The translations under genes were made by a program, and so were the position numbers. This document shows, in pieces, positions 32,834 through 39,720 of a DNA stretch of 39,720 bases (position 1 is the first letter of the stretch; each line of letters begins with the position of its first letter). Source of the DNA: Clostridiales bacterium oral taxon 876 str. F0540 (GTDB lineage: Bacteria > Bacillota > Clostridia > Clostridiales > Clostridiaceae); the NCBI GenBank assembly GCA_000466585.1, contig KE993460.1:1-39720 (forward strand), in the 5' to 3' direction. The notes under the pieces are model-generated. The model made no database searches, was not told where the DNA came from, and saw only the letters and a list, made by a program, of their open reading frames with translations.

Positions 32834-32863
32834 AGGACAAATTTCAATCTACATTTATATAAT
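32834..32863 (+). promoter_or_regulatory. Candidate promoter of the CarD-family gene, divergent
   Basis: TATAAT at 32858-32863 lies 18 nt after AGGACA (32834-32839), a weak -35. It is back to back with the strong - strand promoter, so the two -35 boxes are only 8 bp apart. Confidence 0.5.
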
Positions 32864-32898
32864 AAAGCAGAAACAATTTTATGGATAGGGGGATAATT

Positions 32899-33381
32899 AT
32901 GTTAAGTGTTGGAAGTAAAATATTTGTACCAAGTTATGGAGCAGGAATTGTAAGTACTGTTGAATTTAGAAAAGTTTATGATACTATTTATAAGTTCGTT
33001 GATGTTACCATGATGATAGATAATATTAGTTTATCAATACCTGTAAGCAGGATTGAAGCATATAGAGTAAGGGAAATTGTAACCAAGAGTATACTTGAAA
33101 AGTGTTTACCTATAATATCAAGTGAGTGTGATAAAATAGAAAAAAAGTGGAATAAGAGGTATAGACAAAATAATGATAAGTTGTACAATGGAACTTTTGA
33201 AGGCGAATGTGAGGTTCTGAGGGATTTATATTATTTAAAAAGAAAAGGCCTAATGCCGCCGGGGGAACAAAAGATTTTAGATAAGGCTGAATCTCTTATT
33301 GCAAGTGAAACTATGCTTGTGCTTGATATAACACTTGAGGAAGCTTTTAACATTATAAGAAGTTTAGGGCAAAATTCTTAA
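32899..33381 (+). CDS. CarD/CdnL-family transcriptional regulator
   Basis: This 160-residue protein has an N-terminal Tudor-like RNA-polymerase-interacting domain (GSKIFVPSYGAGIVSTVE, FVDVTMMIDNISLSIPVSRI) and a C-terminal helical DNA-binding domain (LYYLKRKGLMPPGEQKILDKAESLI). CarD proteins bind RNA polymerase beta and stabilise open complexes. ATG 32899 follows AGGGGGAT. The upstream in-frame ATG 32881 has no SD. It sits next to disA in the conserved block. Confidence 0.9.
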   Translation: MLSVGSKIFVPSYGAGIVSTVEFRKVYDTIYKFVDVTMMIDNISLSIPVSRIEAYRVREIVTKSILEKCLPIISSECDKIEKKWNKRYRQNNDKLYNGTFEGECEVLRDLYYLKRKGLMPPGEQKILDKAESLIASETMLVLDITLEEAFNIIRSLGQNS

Positions 33382-33498
33382 ATAAATTATTAAAAAGAGC
33401 CATCAATTCTTGAAATATATATTTTATTAAGTTATATTAAATAATAAAGGATTTAAATTTGTAAAATTTGTTAATAATTTTATGAGGAGGTGATTTTT

Positions 33499-34605
33499 TT
33501 GCTAAAAAAGATTTTACGAGGTCTTTTTACTATAATTGGACTTATACTGGGATTTGTTATAGGTCAGCTTTTATTAAACCCAGAGTATTTCTCAAGGTTA
33601 AGCTATTTAAATAATAATATCATACTAAAGATTTTATTTTTAGTTGTGTGTACTCTGATTTTTGGATTCATACTCTTTTTAGTATCGCCGTGGATTAATA
33701 AAATTATATTTACCGCAATTGACTACATGGAAAAGAGCATTCAAAAAATACCTGCAAATGAAATCCTTTTTGGTACTGCAGGAGCAATATCAGGGCTTAT
33801 TATTGCATCTTTGCTTGGAGCATTATTTGTCCACGTATCTTTCTTTTGGACTGTTGTAGCTGTTGTATTAGCAATAGTATTGGCATCAATAGGGGCTGAT
33901 ATCGCTGTAAGAAAAAGAGAAGAATTGGTGGCCATATTCGCTAATATGAAAAAGCCTGGCAGTGCAAAAGATAAGAAAGGAAAAGGAACACTAAAAGGTG
34001 ATGCTAAGGTATTAGATACTTCGGTAATCATAGATGGAAGAATATTTGATATTTGTCAGACAGGATTTATTGAAGGGCCATTAATAATTCCTAATTTTGT
34101 TCTTGAGGAACTAAGACATATAGCTGATTCTTCCGATGGCTTAAAAAGAAATAGAGGAAGAAGAGGATTGGATATCCTTAATAAGATTCAAAAAGAACTT
34201 AATATTGATGTTCAAATCTATGAAAAAGACTTTCCAGATATAGCTGAAGTAGACAGCAAGCTTTTAAAGCTAGCTCAAGTTTTAAATGGAAAAGTTATAA
34301 CAAATGACTATAACTTAAATAAGGTTGCAGAATTCCAAGGAGTTCCGGTTTTAAATATAAATGAACTTGCAAATGCAGTTAAGCCGGTGGTTTTACCTGG
34401 TGAAGAAATGACAATTCAGATAATAAAGGATGGTAAGGAATCAGGACAAGGTATTGCTTATCTTGATGATGGTACTATGATTGTTGTTGAAGGAGGGAAA
34501 AGACACATAGGAGAAACTATGGATGTTATAGTTACTTCTGTACTTCAGACAGCGGCAGGAAGAATGATTTTTGCCAAACGTAAAGAGGATTTTGAAAATG
34601 AGTAA
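33499..34605 (+). CDS. PIN/TRAM-domain membrane protein (YacL-like)
   Basis: This 368-residue protein has about four N-terminal membrane segments (residues 1-135). A PIN nuclease-like domain starts at VLDTSVIIDGRIFDI with the acidic residues of the active site, continues with NRGRRGLDIL and VITNDYNLNKVA, and is followed by a C-terminal TRAM domain (GKESGQGIAYLDDGTMIVVEGG). It is the family found between disA/carD and ispD in Firmicutes. An RNA-related role is inferred and not established. The start is TTG 33499, with GAGGAGGTG 6 nt upstream. It overlaps ispD by 8 nt. Confidence 0.9.
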   Translation: MLKKILRGLFTIIGLILGFVIGQLLLNPEYFSRLSYLNNNIILKILFLVVCTLIFGFILFLVSPWINKIIFTAIDYMEKSIQKIPANEILFGTAGAISGLIIASLLGALFVHVSFFWTVVAVVLAIVLASIGADIAVRKREELVAIFANMKKPGSAKDKKGKGTLKGDAKVLDTSVIIDGRIFDICQTGFIEGPLIIPNFVLEELRHIADSSDGLKRNRGRRGLDILNKIQKELNIDVQIYEKDFPDIAEVDSKLLKLAQVLNGKVITNDYNLNKVAEFQGVPVLNINELANAVKPVVLPGEEMTIQIIKDGKESGQGIAYLDDGTMIVVEGGKRHIGETMDVIVTSVLQTAAGRMIFAKRKEDFENE

Positions 34606-35299
34606 AGTTAGTGCAATAGTAGTTGCGGCGGGTAAGGGATCAAGAATGAAGTCTGATATTAATAAGCAGTTTATTAATATCAAGGGCATGCCTGTTCTTT
34701 ATTACACATTAAAGGCTTTTGAAACCTGCAAATTAGTTGATGAAATAATTTTGGTAACTGCTAAAGATGAAATACAACATTGTATTAATCAAATTGTCAT
34801 AAAATATGATATAAGAAAAATTTCATCTGTAGTTGAAGGTGGAAAAGAAAGACAACATTCAGTTTTTAATGGTTTAAAGGCTGCAAAAAACAGTGATATT
34901 GTACTTATTCATGACGGTGCCAGACCTTTTGTGAGCACAAAAATAATCGAAGAAGGAATATCTTATGCTGAAAGGTACGGGGCATGTGCGTGTGGTGTGA
35001 TGCCTAAGGATACTATTAAATGTGTTGACGAAAATGGCTTTTCTATTGATACTTTAGATAGAAGCTCTCTTTTTCAGGTGCAGACTCCGCAGTGCTTTAA
35101 GTATAATTTAATTTTAGATTGCCATGAGAAAGGCATTAATGATGATATCAGGGTTACAGATGATACAGGTGTTGTAGAATATTATGGGCATAAAGTTTAT
35201 CTTTATGAAGGGAGTTATAACAACATAAAGATAACAACACCTGAAGATTTAGTAATTGGAGAAAAAATATTAGATTACTTATCAGTTGACGGACTTTAG
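34598..35299 (+). CDS. ispD: 2-C-methyl-D-erythritol 4-phosphate cytidylyltransferase
   Basis: This 233-residue protein has the nucleotide-binding loop VVAAGKGSRMKSD, ERQHSVFNGLKA, LIHDGARPFV and LFQVQTPQCF, all IspD landmarks. It joins CTP to MEP in the non-mevalonate isoprenoid pathway. ATG 34598 lies inside the end of the upstream gene (8-nt overlap), with AGAGGA as SD. Longer frames upstream run inside the PIN gene. The terminator at 35333 closes this unit. Confidence 0.95.
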   Translation: MSKVSAIVVAAGKGSRMKSDINKQFINIKGMPVLYYTLKAFETCKLVDEIILVTAKDEIQHCINQIVIKYDIRKISSVVEGGKERQHSVFNGLKAAKNSDIVLIHDGARPFVSTKIIEEGISYAERYGACACGVMPKDTIKCVDENGFSIDTLDRSSLFQVQTPQCFKYNLILDCHEKGINDDIRVTDDTGVVEYYGHKVYLYEGSYNNIKITTPEDLVIGEKILDYLSVDGL

Positions 35300-35332
35300 A
35301 TTAGTATATATAATTTCACTGTAATGATTTTT

Positions 35333-35360
35333 AACTCACCTTAAGTGGTGAGTTTTATTT
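35333..35360 (+). terminator. Rho-independent terminator after ispD
   Basis: An 8-bp perfect stem, AACTCACC (35333-35340) with GGTGAGTT (35347-35354) and a 6-nt loop, is followed by TTATTTTAT. Confidence 0.85.
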
Positions 35361-35469
35361 TATCAATTTTATATGTCGTATAGAGATTTATTGTGTGGTA
35401 GAATATTATAGTATAAATCTACAAATTTTGAATAATTCATAGAAGATAAATACCAGGAGGTAAGATGTA

Positions 35470-36867
35470 ATGAAAATATACAATACATTAACCAAGAAAA
35501 AAGAAGAATTCGTACCAATAACCCCAGGTGAGGTTAGGATGTATGTATGTGGTCCAACTGTATATAATTTTTTTCATATAGGTAATGGAAGAACTTTTAT
35601 AGTGTTTGATGCATTCAGAAGATATCTGGAATACAGAGGTTATAAAGTTAAGTTTGTTCAGAACTTTACTGATATTGATGATAAGATGATAAAAAAAGCT
35701 AATGAAGAAAATACAACAGTAAGGGAGTTAGGCGATAGATTTATAAACGAGTACTATAAAGATGCAGATGCTCTAAATATAAAAAGAGCTTCAATAAATC
35801 CAAGAGCAACTGAGTTTATTGATGAAATTGTAGATTTTGTAAAAGACTTAGTAGATAGAGGATTTGCCTATGAAGTAGATGGAGATGTATACTTTAGCAC
35901 TAAAAAGTTTCATGAATATGGAAAACTATCAGGACAAAATTTAGAGGATCTTCAAGCAGGGGCAAGAATAAGCGTAGATGAAAGAAAAAAAGATCCAATG
36001 GACTTTGCCGTTTGGAAGAAGCAAAAAACTGGAGAACCTGCATGGGAAAGTCCATGGGGACTTGGAAGACCAGGATGGCATATTGAATGCTCATGCATGG
36101 CTCATAAACTCTTAGGAGACACTATCGATATTCATGCCGGAGGAGAAGATTTGGTATTTCCGCATCATGAAAATGAAATAGCTCAAAGCGAAGCAAGATC
36201 AGGAAAGCCATTTGCAAATTACTGGATTCATTCAGCATTTATAAATGTAGATAACAGAAAAATGTCTAAGTCATTAAATAACTTCTTCACTGCGAGAGAA
36301 ATATTGAAAAATTATGATCCCGATGTCGTAAGACTATTTATGTTATCTGGACACTATAGAACACAATTAAACTTCAGCGTAGATCTTTTAGATTCAGCAA
36401 AAGCTTCATTGGATAGACTATATAATGCAGTAGGTAATCTTGAAAGTCTTTTAGAAGAAGTTAAAGTAGAAGTAATGAGTGATGAAGAAAAAAAATATAA
36501 GGCTAACTTGGATAGTTATAGAGATAAGTATATAGAAAAGATGGATGATGATTTTAATACTGCTGATGGTATTTCAGTAATCTTTGATTTAGTAAGAGAT
36601 ATAAACAGCAATGTTGATATTAATTCATCAAAGGAATTAGTTAAGTATTCGTTAGAACTAATAAGAGAACTAGGAGAACCACTTGGAATACTTCAAAAGT
36701 CTACAAAGGGAAGTCTTGAAGATGAAATAGAGGAACTGATCGCCCAAAGGCAACAGGCCAGAAAAGATAAAAATTGGGCTCTTTCTGATAAAATAAGAGA
36801 TGATTTGAAGGCTAGGGGAATTGTTCTAGAGGATACTCCACAAGGAGTAAGATGGAAGAAGGTTTAA
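35470..36867 (+). CDS. cysS: Cysteinyl-tRNA synthetase
   Basis: This 465-residue class I synthetase has YVCGPTVYNFFHIGNGRT, combining the zinc Cys with the HIGH motif as HIGN. WHIECSCM and FPHHENEIAQSEA supply further zinc ligands, and RKMSKSLNN is the KMSKS loop. The C-terminal anticodon-binding helical domain ends with GVRWKKV. It charges tRNA-Cys in the cytoplasm. CAGGAGG lies before ATG 35470. No certain promoter is visible in the AT-rich gap after the ispD terminator. It is followed at 7 bp by mrnC. Confidence 0.97.
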   Translation: MKIYNTLTKKKEEFVPITPGEVRMYVCGPTVYNFFHIGNGRTFIVFDAFRRYLEYRGYKVKFVQNFTDIDDKMIKKANEENTTVRELGDRFINEYYKDADALNIKRASINPRATEFIDEIVDFVKDLVDRGFAYEVDGDVYFSTKKFHEYGKLSGQNLEDLQAGARISVDERKKDPMDFAVWKKQKTGEPAWESPWGLGRPGWHIECSCMAHKLLGDTIDIHAGGEDLVFPHHENEIAQSEARSGKPFANYWIHSAFINVDNRKMSKSLNNFFTAREILKNYDPDVVRLFMLSGHYRTQLNFSVDLLDSAKASLDRLYNAVGNLESLLEEVKVEVMSDEEKKYKANLDSYRDKYIEKMDDDFNTADGISVIFDLVRDINSNVDINSSKELVKYSLELIRELGEPLGILQKSTKGSLEDEIEELIAQRQQARKDKNWALSDKIRDDLKARGIVLEDTPQGVRWKKV

Positions 36868-36874
36868 ATAAAAG

Positions 36875-37291
36875 ATGGAGTTTGATATACTTAAAGGTAA
36901 ATTTAACGTTCAGGATGCAAAAATGCTTAATCCTTTGGTCCTTGCTTTCATAGGAGATGCTGTTTATGAAGTTTTTGTAAGAACTTATCTTGTAGATCAA
37001 AATAGGGAATTGTCTGTGCACAAGCTTCATGTAGAGGCAATTTCCTTTGTTAAAGCACATGCACAAAGTGAATTAATAAAAAAAATTGAATCTGAACTTA
37101 CAGAAGATGAAACAGCAATATTTAAAAGAGGACGAAATTCAAAGTCCGGTACTGTACCTAAAAATGCAGATGTACAGGAATATCGTGCGGCTACAGGTTT
37201 TGAAACAATGATTGGATATCTATATATTACTGAGCAAAATGATAGGCTTAACTACATTCTTAATAAGATTATACATTTAAAAGCAGAATAA
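36875..37291 (+). CDS. mrnC: Mini-ribonuclease 3
   Basis: This 138-residue RNase III catalytic domain has no dsRNA-binding domain: NPLVLAFIGDAVYEVFVRTYL with the signature Asp, KRGRNSKSGTVPKNA, and YRAATGFETMIGYLYI. It takes part in 23S rRNA 3'-end maturation. The gene begins 7 bp after cysS and lies 29 bp before rlmB, the standard Firmicute order. Confidence 0.95.
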   Translation: MEFDILKGKFNVQDAKMLNPLVLAFIGDAVYEVFVRTYLVDQNRELSVHKLHVEAISFVKAHAQSELIKKIESELTEDETAIFKRGRNSKSGTVPKNADVQEYRAATGFETMIGYLYITEQNDRLNYILNKIIHLKAE

Positions 37292-37320
37292 TATGATGTT
37301 TGTACAAAGGAAGGGATAAT

Positions 37321-38172
37321 GTGAAAAAGGATTTCCGAGATAGAGATAACAAAAATAAAGAGGTAAAGGCCAATAAAAGGTTGTTTAAAAATGACGTTGA
37401 TAATAAAGAAAAAAGAGAAGAACTGCCAGTAAGAGAAGATTTAATCGAAGGAAGAAATGCTGTCATTGAAGCACTAAAATCAGATAGAACAATAGAGCAG
37501 ATTTTTGTTGCAAAAGGAGATGTAGAAGGCTCTATTAATCTAATATTAGCTTTAGCTAGAGATAATCATATAGTTGTTAAAGAAGTTGATAGAAAAAAAC
37601 TTGATTCTATGTCTATATCAAATGCTCATCAAGGAGTTATCGCTATAGTTACTCCATACAAATATTTTCAAATTGGAGATATTTTAAAGCTTGCAGAAGA
37701 AAAAAAAGAGAAACCTTTTATAATAATATTAGATGAGATTGAAGATCCGCATAACTTTGGAGCAATAATAAGAAGCGCAGAGGTATGTGGGGCTCATGGA
37801 ATAATTATTCCAAAGAGAAGAAATGTTGGAATAACACCTGTAGTCTATAAATCTTCAGCCGGAGCAATTGAACATATGAAAATAGCTAAGGTTACAAATA
37901 TTAATGCAGCTATAGATGAGCTTAAAGAAAATGGTATATGGATTTATGGAGCAGACATGGATGGAGAAAGTTACTGCTTCGATGTTGATTTTAGTGGAGC
38001 GTTAGCTTTAGTAATTGGAAGTGAAGGCAAGGGTATTTCAAAACTTACCAAGAATAAGTGTGACGTGCTTACTAAGATACCAATGGTAGGAAGCATAAAT
38101 TCTCTTAACGCTTCTGTAGCTGGCGGAATTATGATGTACGAAATTTTAAAACAAAGATTTAATAGGCAGTAA
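37321..38172 (+). CDS. rlmB: 23S rRNA (guanosine-2'-O)-methyltransferase, RlmB/TrmH family
   Basis: This 283-residue SpoU-type methyltransferase has a basic N-terminal tail, a substrate-binding domain (VREDLIEGRNAVIEAL, ISNAHQGVIAIVTPY), and the knotted SAM domain with LDEIEDPHNFGAIIRSAEV, LVIGSEGKGIS and SLNASVAGGIMMYE. GTG 37321 follows AAAGGAAGGGA. TTG 37300 is in frame but has no SD. It is 2 bp from the NYN gene. Confidence 0.94.
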   Translation: MKKDFRDRDNKNKEVKANKRLFKNDVDNKEKREELPVREDLIEGRNAVIEALKSDRTIEQIFVAKGDVEGSINLILALARDNHIVVKEVDRKKLDSMSISNAHQGVIAIVTPYKYFQIGDILKLAEEKKEKPFIIILDEIEDPHNFGAIIRSAEVCGAHGIIIPKRRNVGITPVVYKSSAGAIEHMKIAKVTNINAAIDELKENGIWIYGADMDGESYCFDVDFSGALALVIGSEGKGISKLTKNKCDVLTKIPMVGSINSLNASVAGGIMMYEILKQRFNRQ

Positions 38173-38174
38173 AA

Positions 38175-38687
38175 TTGAGAAATATTTTCGTTGATGGATA
38201 CAACGTTATAAACAGCTGGACTGAGCTTAGAGATATAAAGGATTATAGTTTTGAAGCGGCTAGGCAAAAACTTATAGATTACCTTCAAAACTATGCTGCT
38301 TTTAAGGGATATAAGGTAATAATAGTGTTTGATGCTCATATGGTTAGCGGAAGTTTGCAAAAGAAAGAAAAGATTAGTGATCATTTGACTGTAGTATATA
38401 CAAGAGAAGGTGAAACTGCTGACAGCTATATTGAAAAAGCTGTAGATAGTATTGGACGAAAAATAGAAGTATGTGTAGTAACCTCTGATTCCTTGGAACA
38501 GCAGTTAGTATTTCAGAGAGGGGCTATAAGGGTGTCCTCTCTTGAGTTCTATTTTGATGTCAGGGAAACTGAAAATAGAATAAGCGTTAAAACAGAAAAA
38601 AAATATTCAGAAAAAAGACACCTGTTAGAAGATAGAATTCAGAAGGATGTTTTGGAAAAACTTGAAAAAATACGTAGAAGCCGATAA
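38175..38687 (+). CDS. NYN-domain (PIN-like) RNase, YacP/Rae1 type
   Basis: This 170-residue protein has IFVDGYNVINSW with the first acidic residue, VIIVFDAHMV, VVYTREGETADSYIEKA and VCVVTSDSLEQQLVFQRGA, the four NYN motifs. The Bacillus homologue Rae1 cuts mRNA at the ribosomal A-site. The role here is inferred by family and position. TTG 38175, 2 bp after rlmB and with only a poor SD, suggests translational coupling. Confidence 0.9.
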   Translation: MRNIFVDGYNVINSWTELRDIKDYSFEAARQKLIDYLQNYAAFKGYKVIIVFDAHMVSGSLQKKEKISDHLTVVYTREGETADSYIEKAVDSIGRKIEVCVVTSDSLEQQLVFQRGAIRVSSLEFYFDVRETENRISVKTEKKYSEKRHLLEDRIQKDVLEKLEKIRRSR

Positions 38688-38693
38688 AATCCC

Positions 38694-38723
38694 TTGACGA
38701 AAAAAATATCTGTAATGTATAAT
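38694..38723 (+). promoter_or_regulatory. Sigma-A promoter of sigH
   Basis: TTGACG (38694-38699), an 18-nt spacer and TATAAT (38718-38723) lie 38 nt before the GTG start. Confidence 0.85.
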
Positions 38724-38760
38724 CATTGTTAAGGTGTTGTGTTGCTTTAGGGGGGATATT

Positions 38761-39402
38761 GTGGAAAACAGGGTAAGTTATGCTAAAAACTCTTATGGTT
38801 TTGAAGATAGGCTAGATGAAGAAATCGTTATCGAGGCAAAAAAAGGTAATACCAGAGCTCAGGAATATCTAATCAACAAATATCAAAATTTTGTAAAAGC
38901 TAAGGCGAAGTCCTACTTTTTGATAGGGGCAGACAAAGAAGATATTTATCAAGAAGGCATGATTGGACTTTATAAGGCGATTAGGGATTTTAAGCCGGAT
39001 AAGTTGGCTTCATTTAAAGCTTTCGCTGAACTTTGTGTTACAAGACAAATTATTACTGCAATTAAAACTGCAACTCGTCAGAAACATATACCTTTAAATA
39101 CATATATATCTTTGAACAAGCCTATTTATGACGAAGAATCCGACAGAACACTGCTTGATATATTATCCATGGCTAAAGTAACAGATCCTGAAGAACTAAT
39201 TATCAGTCAGGAAGAGCTTAAGTACATAGAAGGAGAAATAGGAGAGGTTTTATCTGAATTGGAGATGGAGGTTTTATCTTCATACTTAGATGGAAAATCC
39301 TATCAAGAGATTGCATGTGATTTAAATAGGCATGCGAAATCAATTGATAATGCTCTTCAAAGAGTAAAAAGAAAACTTGAAAAGAGTTTATATGGAAAGT
39401 AA
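38761..39402 (+). CDS. sigH: RNA polymerase sigma-H factor
   Basis: This 213-residue sigma-70-family protein has region 2 with DKEDIYQEGMIGLYKAIRDF and AFAELCVTRQIITAIKTA, and region 4 with EMEVLSSYLDGKSYQEIACDL and DNALQRVKRKL. It matches sigma-H (Spo0H), which starts sporulation and transition-state transcription. GTG 38761 follows AGGGGGGAT. The frame upstream (TTG 38734) crosses this SD. The adjacent consensus-like promoter predicts sigma-A transcription. Confidence 0.95.
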   Translation: MENRVSYAKNSYGFEDRLDEEIVIEAKKGNTRAQEYLINKYQNFVKAKAKSYFLIGADKEDIYQEGMIGLYKAIRDFKPDKLASFKAFAELCVTRQIITAIKTATRQKHIPLNTYISLNKPIYDEESDRTLLDILSMAKVTDPEELIISQEELKYIEGEIGEVLSELEMEVLSSYLDGKSYQEIACDLNRHAKSIDNALQRVKRKLEKSLYGK

Positions 39403-39411
39403 AAATACATA

Positions 39412-39440
39412 TTGACATATGTGTTTCTATATATTAGAAT
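39412..39440 (+). promoter_or_regulatory. Sigma-A promoter of the tRNA-tuf unit
   Basis: TTGACA (39412-39417), a 17-nt spacer and TAGAAT (39435-39440) lie 36 nt before the first tRNA. Confidence 0.85.
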
Positions 39441-39475
39441 TAGTAATTGGTATGTGACATTTAGTTGCATGTTGG

Positions 39476-39549
39476 GCGGGTGTAGCTCAATGGCAGAGCC
39501 CTAGCTTCCCAAGCTAGTCACGAGGGTTCGATTCCCTTCACCCGCTCCA
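39476..39549 (+). tRNA. tRNA-Gly (anticodon CCC)
   Basis: Acceptor GCGGGTG/CACCCGC, D arm GCTC/GAGC, anticodon stem CTAGC/GCTAG with loop TTCCCAA (anticodon CCC, reads GGG), T arm GAGGG-TTCGATT-CCCTT and an encoded CCA end are all present. Confidence 0.93.
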
Positions 39550-39563
39550 GAGAAATGTAAATT

Positions 39564-39639
39564 GCCCATGTAGCTCAGTCGGCAGAGCGTCACCTTGGTA
39601 AGGTGGAGGTCACCGGTTCAATCCCGGTCATGGGCTCCA
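39564..39639 (+). tRNA. tRNA-Thr (anticodon GGT)
   Basis: Acceptor GCCCATG/CATGGGC, anticodon stem CACC/GGTG with loop TTGGTAA (anticodon GGT, reads ACC/ACU), T loop TTCAATC and an encoded CCA end are present. It is 14 nt after tRNA-Gly, in the same transcript. Confidence 0.95.
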
Positions 39640-39702
39640 ATAAATATTTTTAAATTACAACACACCAGGGTGAGTGTATTTGAAAAAAGGAGGAAGAAAG
39701 AA

Positions 39703-39720
39703 ATGGCAAAGTCAAAATTT
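39703..39720 (+). CDS. tuf: Elongation factor Tu, first six codons
   Basis: ATG 39703, after AAAAGGAGG, encodes MAKSKF, the start of EF-Tu in Firmicutes. The gene runs out of the window. Its place after sigH and tRNA-Gly/Thr supports the call. Confidence 0.8.

Noticed and set aside
1..39720. CRISPR arrays, insertion sequences, prophage or integrase genes
   Set aside because: No regularly spaced repeats, transposase or integrase motifs, or terminal inverted repeats were seen anywhere in the window.

Overview
The window is AT-rich, low-GC Firmicute DNA and reads as a chromosomal segment of a spore-forming Clostridium. The evidence is strong purine-rich Shine-Dalgarno (SD) sequences, frequent TTG/GTG starts, a ctsR-mcsA-mcsB-clpC operon, the order radA-disA-PIN/TRAM-ispD-cysS-mrnC-rlmB-NYN-sigH-tRNA-tuf, and a small spore-protein-like gene. 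I see no rRNA, transposase, prophage or CRISPR array.

The left part, about 1-21000, is accessory. It consists of short transcription units, many single-gene, often separated by intrinsic terminators. The genes are mostly enzymes of uncertain substrate: four GNAT acetyltransferases, two radical SAM proteins (one SPL-like), an APH-type kinase, a nucleotidyltransferase, a lone RmlC-type epimerase, a terpene-cyclase-fold protein, an AraC/GyrI regulator, a TfoX C-terminal protein, an MFS exporter, a histidine phosphatase, a HAD phosphatase, a lipoprotein polysaccharide deacetylase, a class I amidotransferase and an acyltransferase. Three places show decay: a relict at 1838-1993, an internally deleted nucleotidyltransferase at 5023-5239, and an HD-domain gene interrupted by one TAG at 6060.

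The middle part, 21000-29730, holds the CtsR-controlled protein quality-control operon with its heptad-repeat operator over the start of transcription. A MecA-like penicillin-binding lipoprotein and a GntR-nagB amino-sugar unit follow. The latter's promoter carries a DasR/NagR-like operator.

The right part, 29868-39720, is the conserved housekeeping block. It contains RadA, c-di-AMP synthase DisA, a convergent MazG-helix-like gene, a CarD-family regulator, PIN/TRAM, IspD, CysRS, Mini-RNase III, RlmB, an NYN nuclease, sigma-H, tRNA-Gly(CCC), tRNA-Thr(GGU) and the first codons of tuf.

The most interesting unexplained signals are three. The first is a leader of about 130 nt before the MFS exporter, with a four-codon ORF (Met-Pro-Pro-Asn) and two alternative anti-SD segments, which suggests ribosome-stalling control. 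The second is a roughly 250-330 nt structured, promoter-led, non-coding segment at 15594-15958. The third is a pair of small repeat-built proteins of unknown function at 20196 and 13395.
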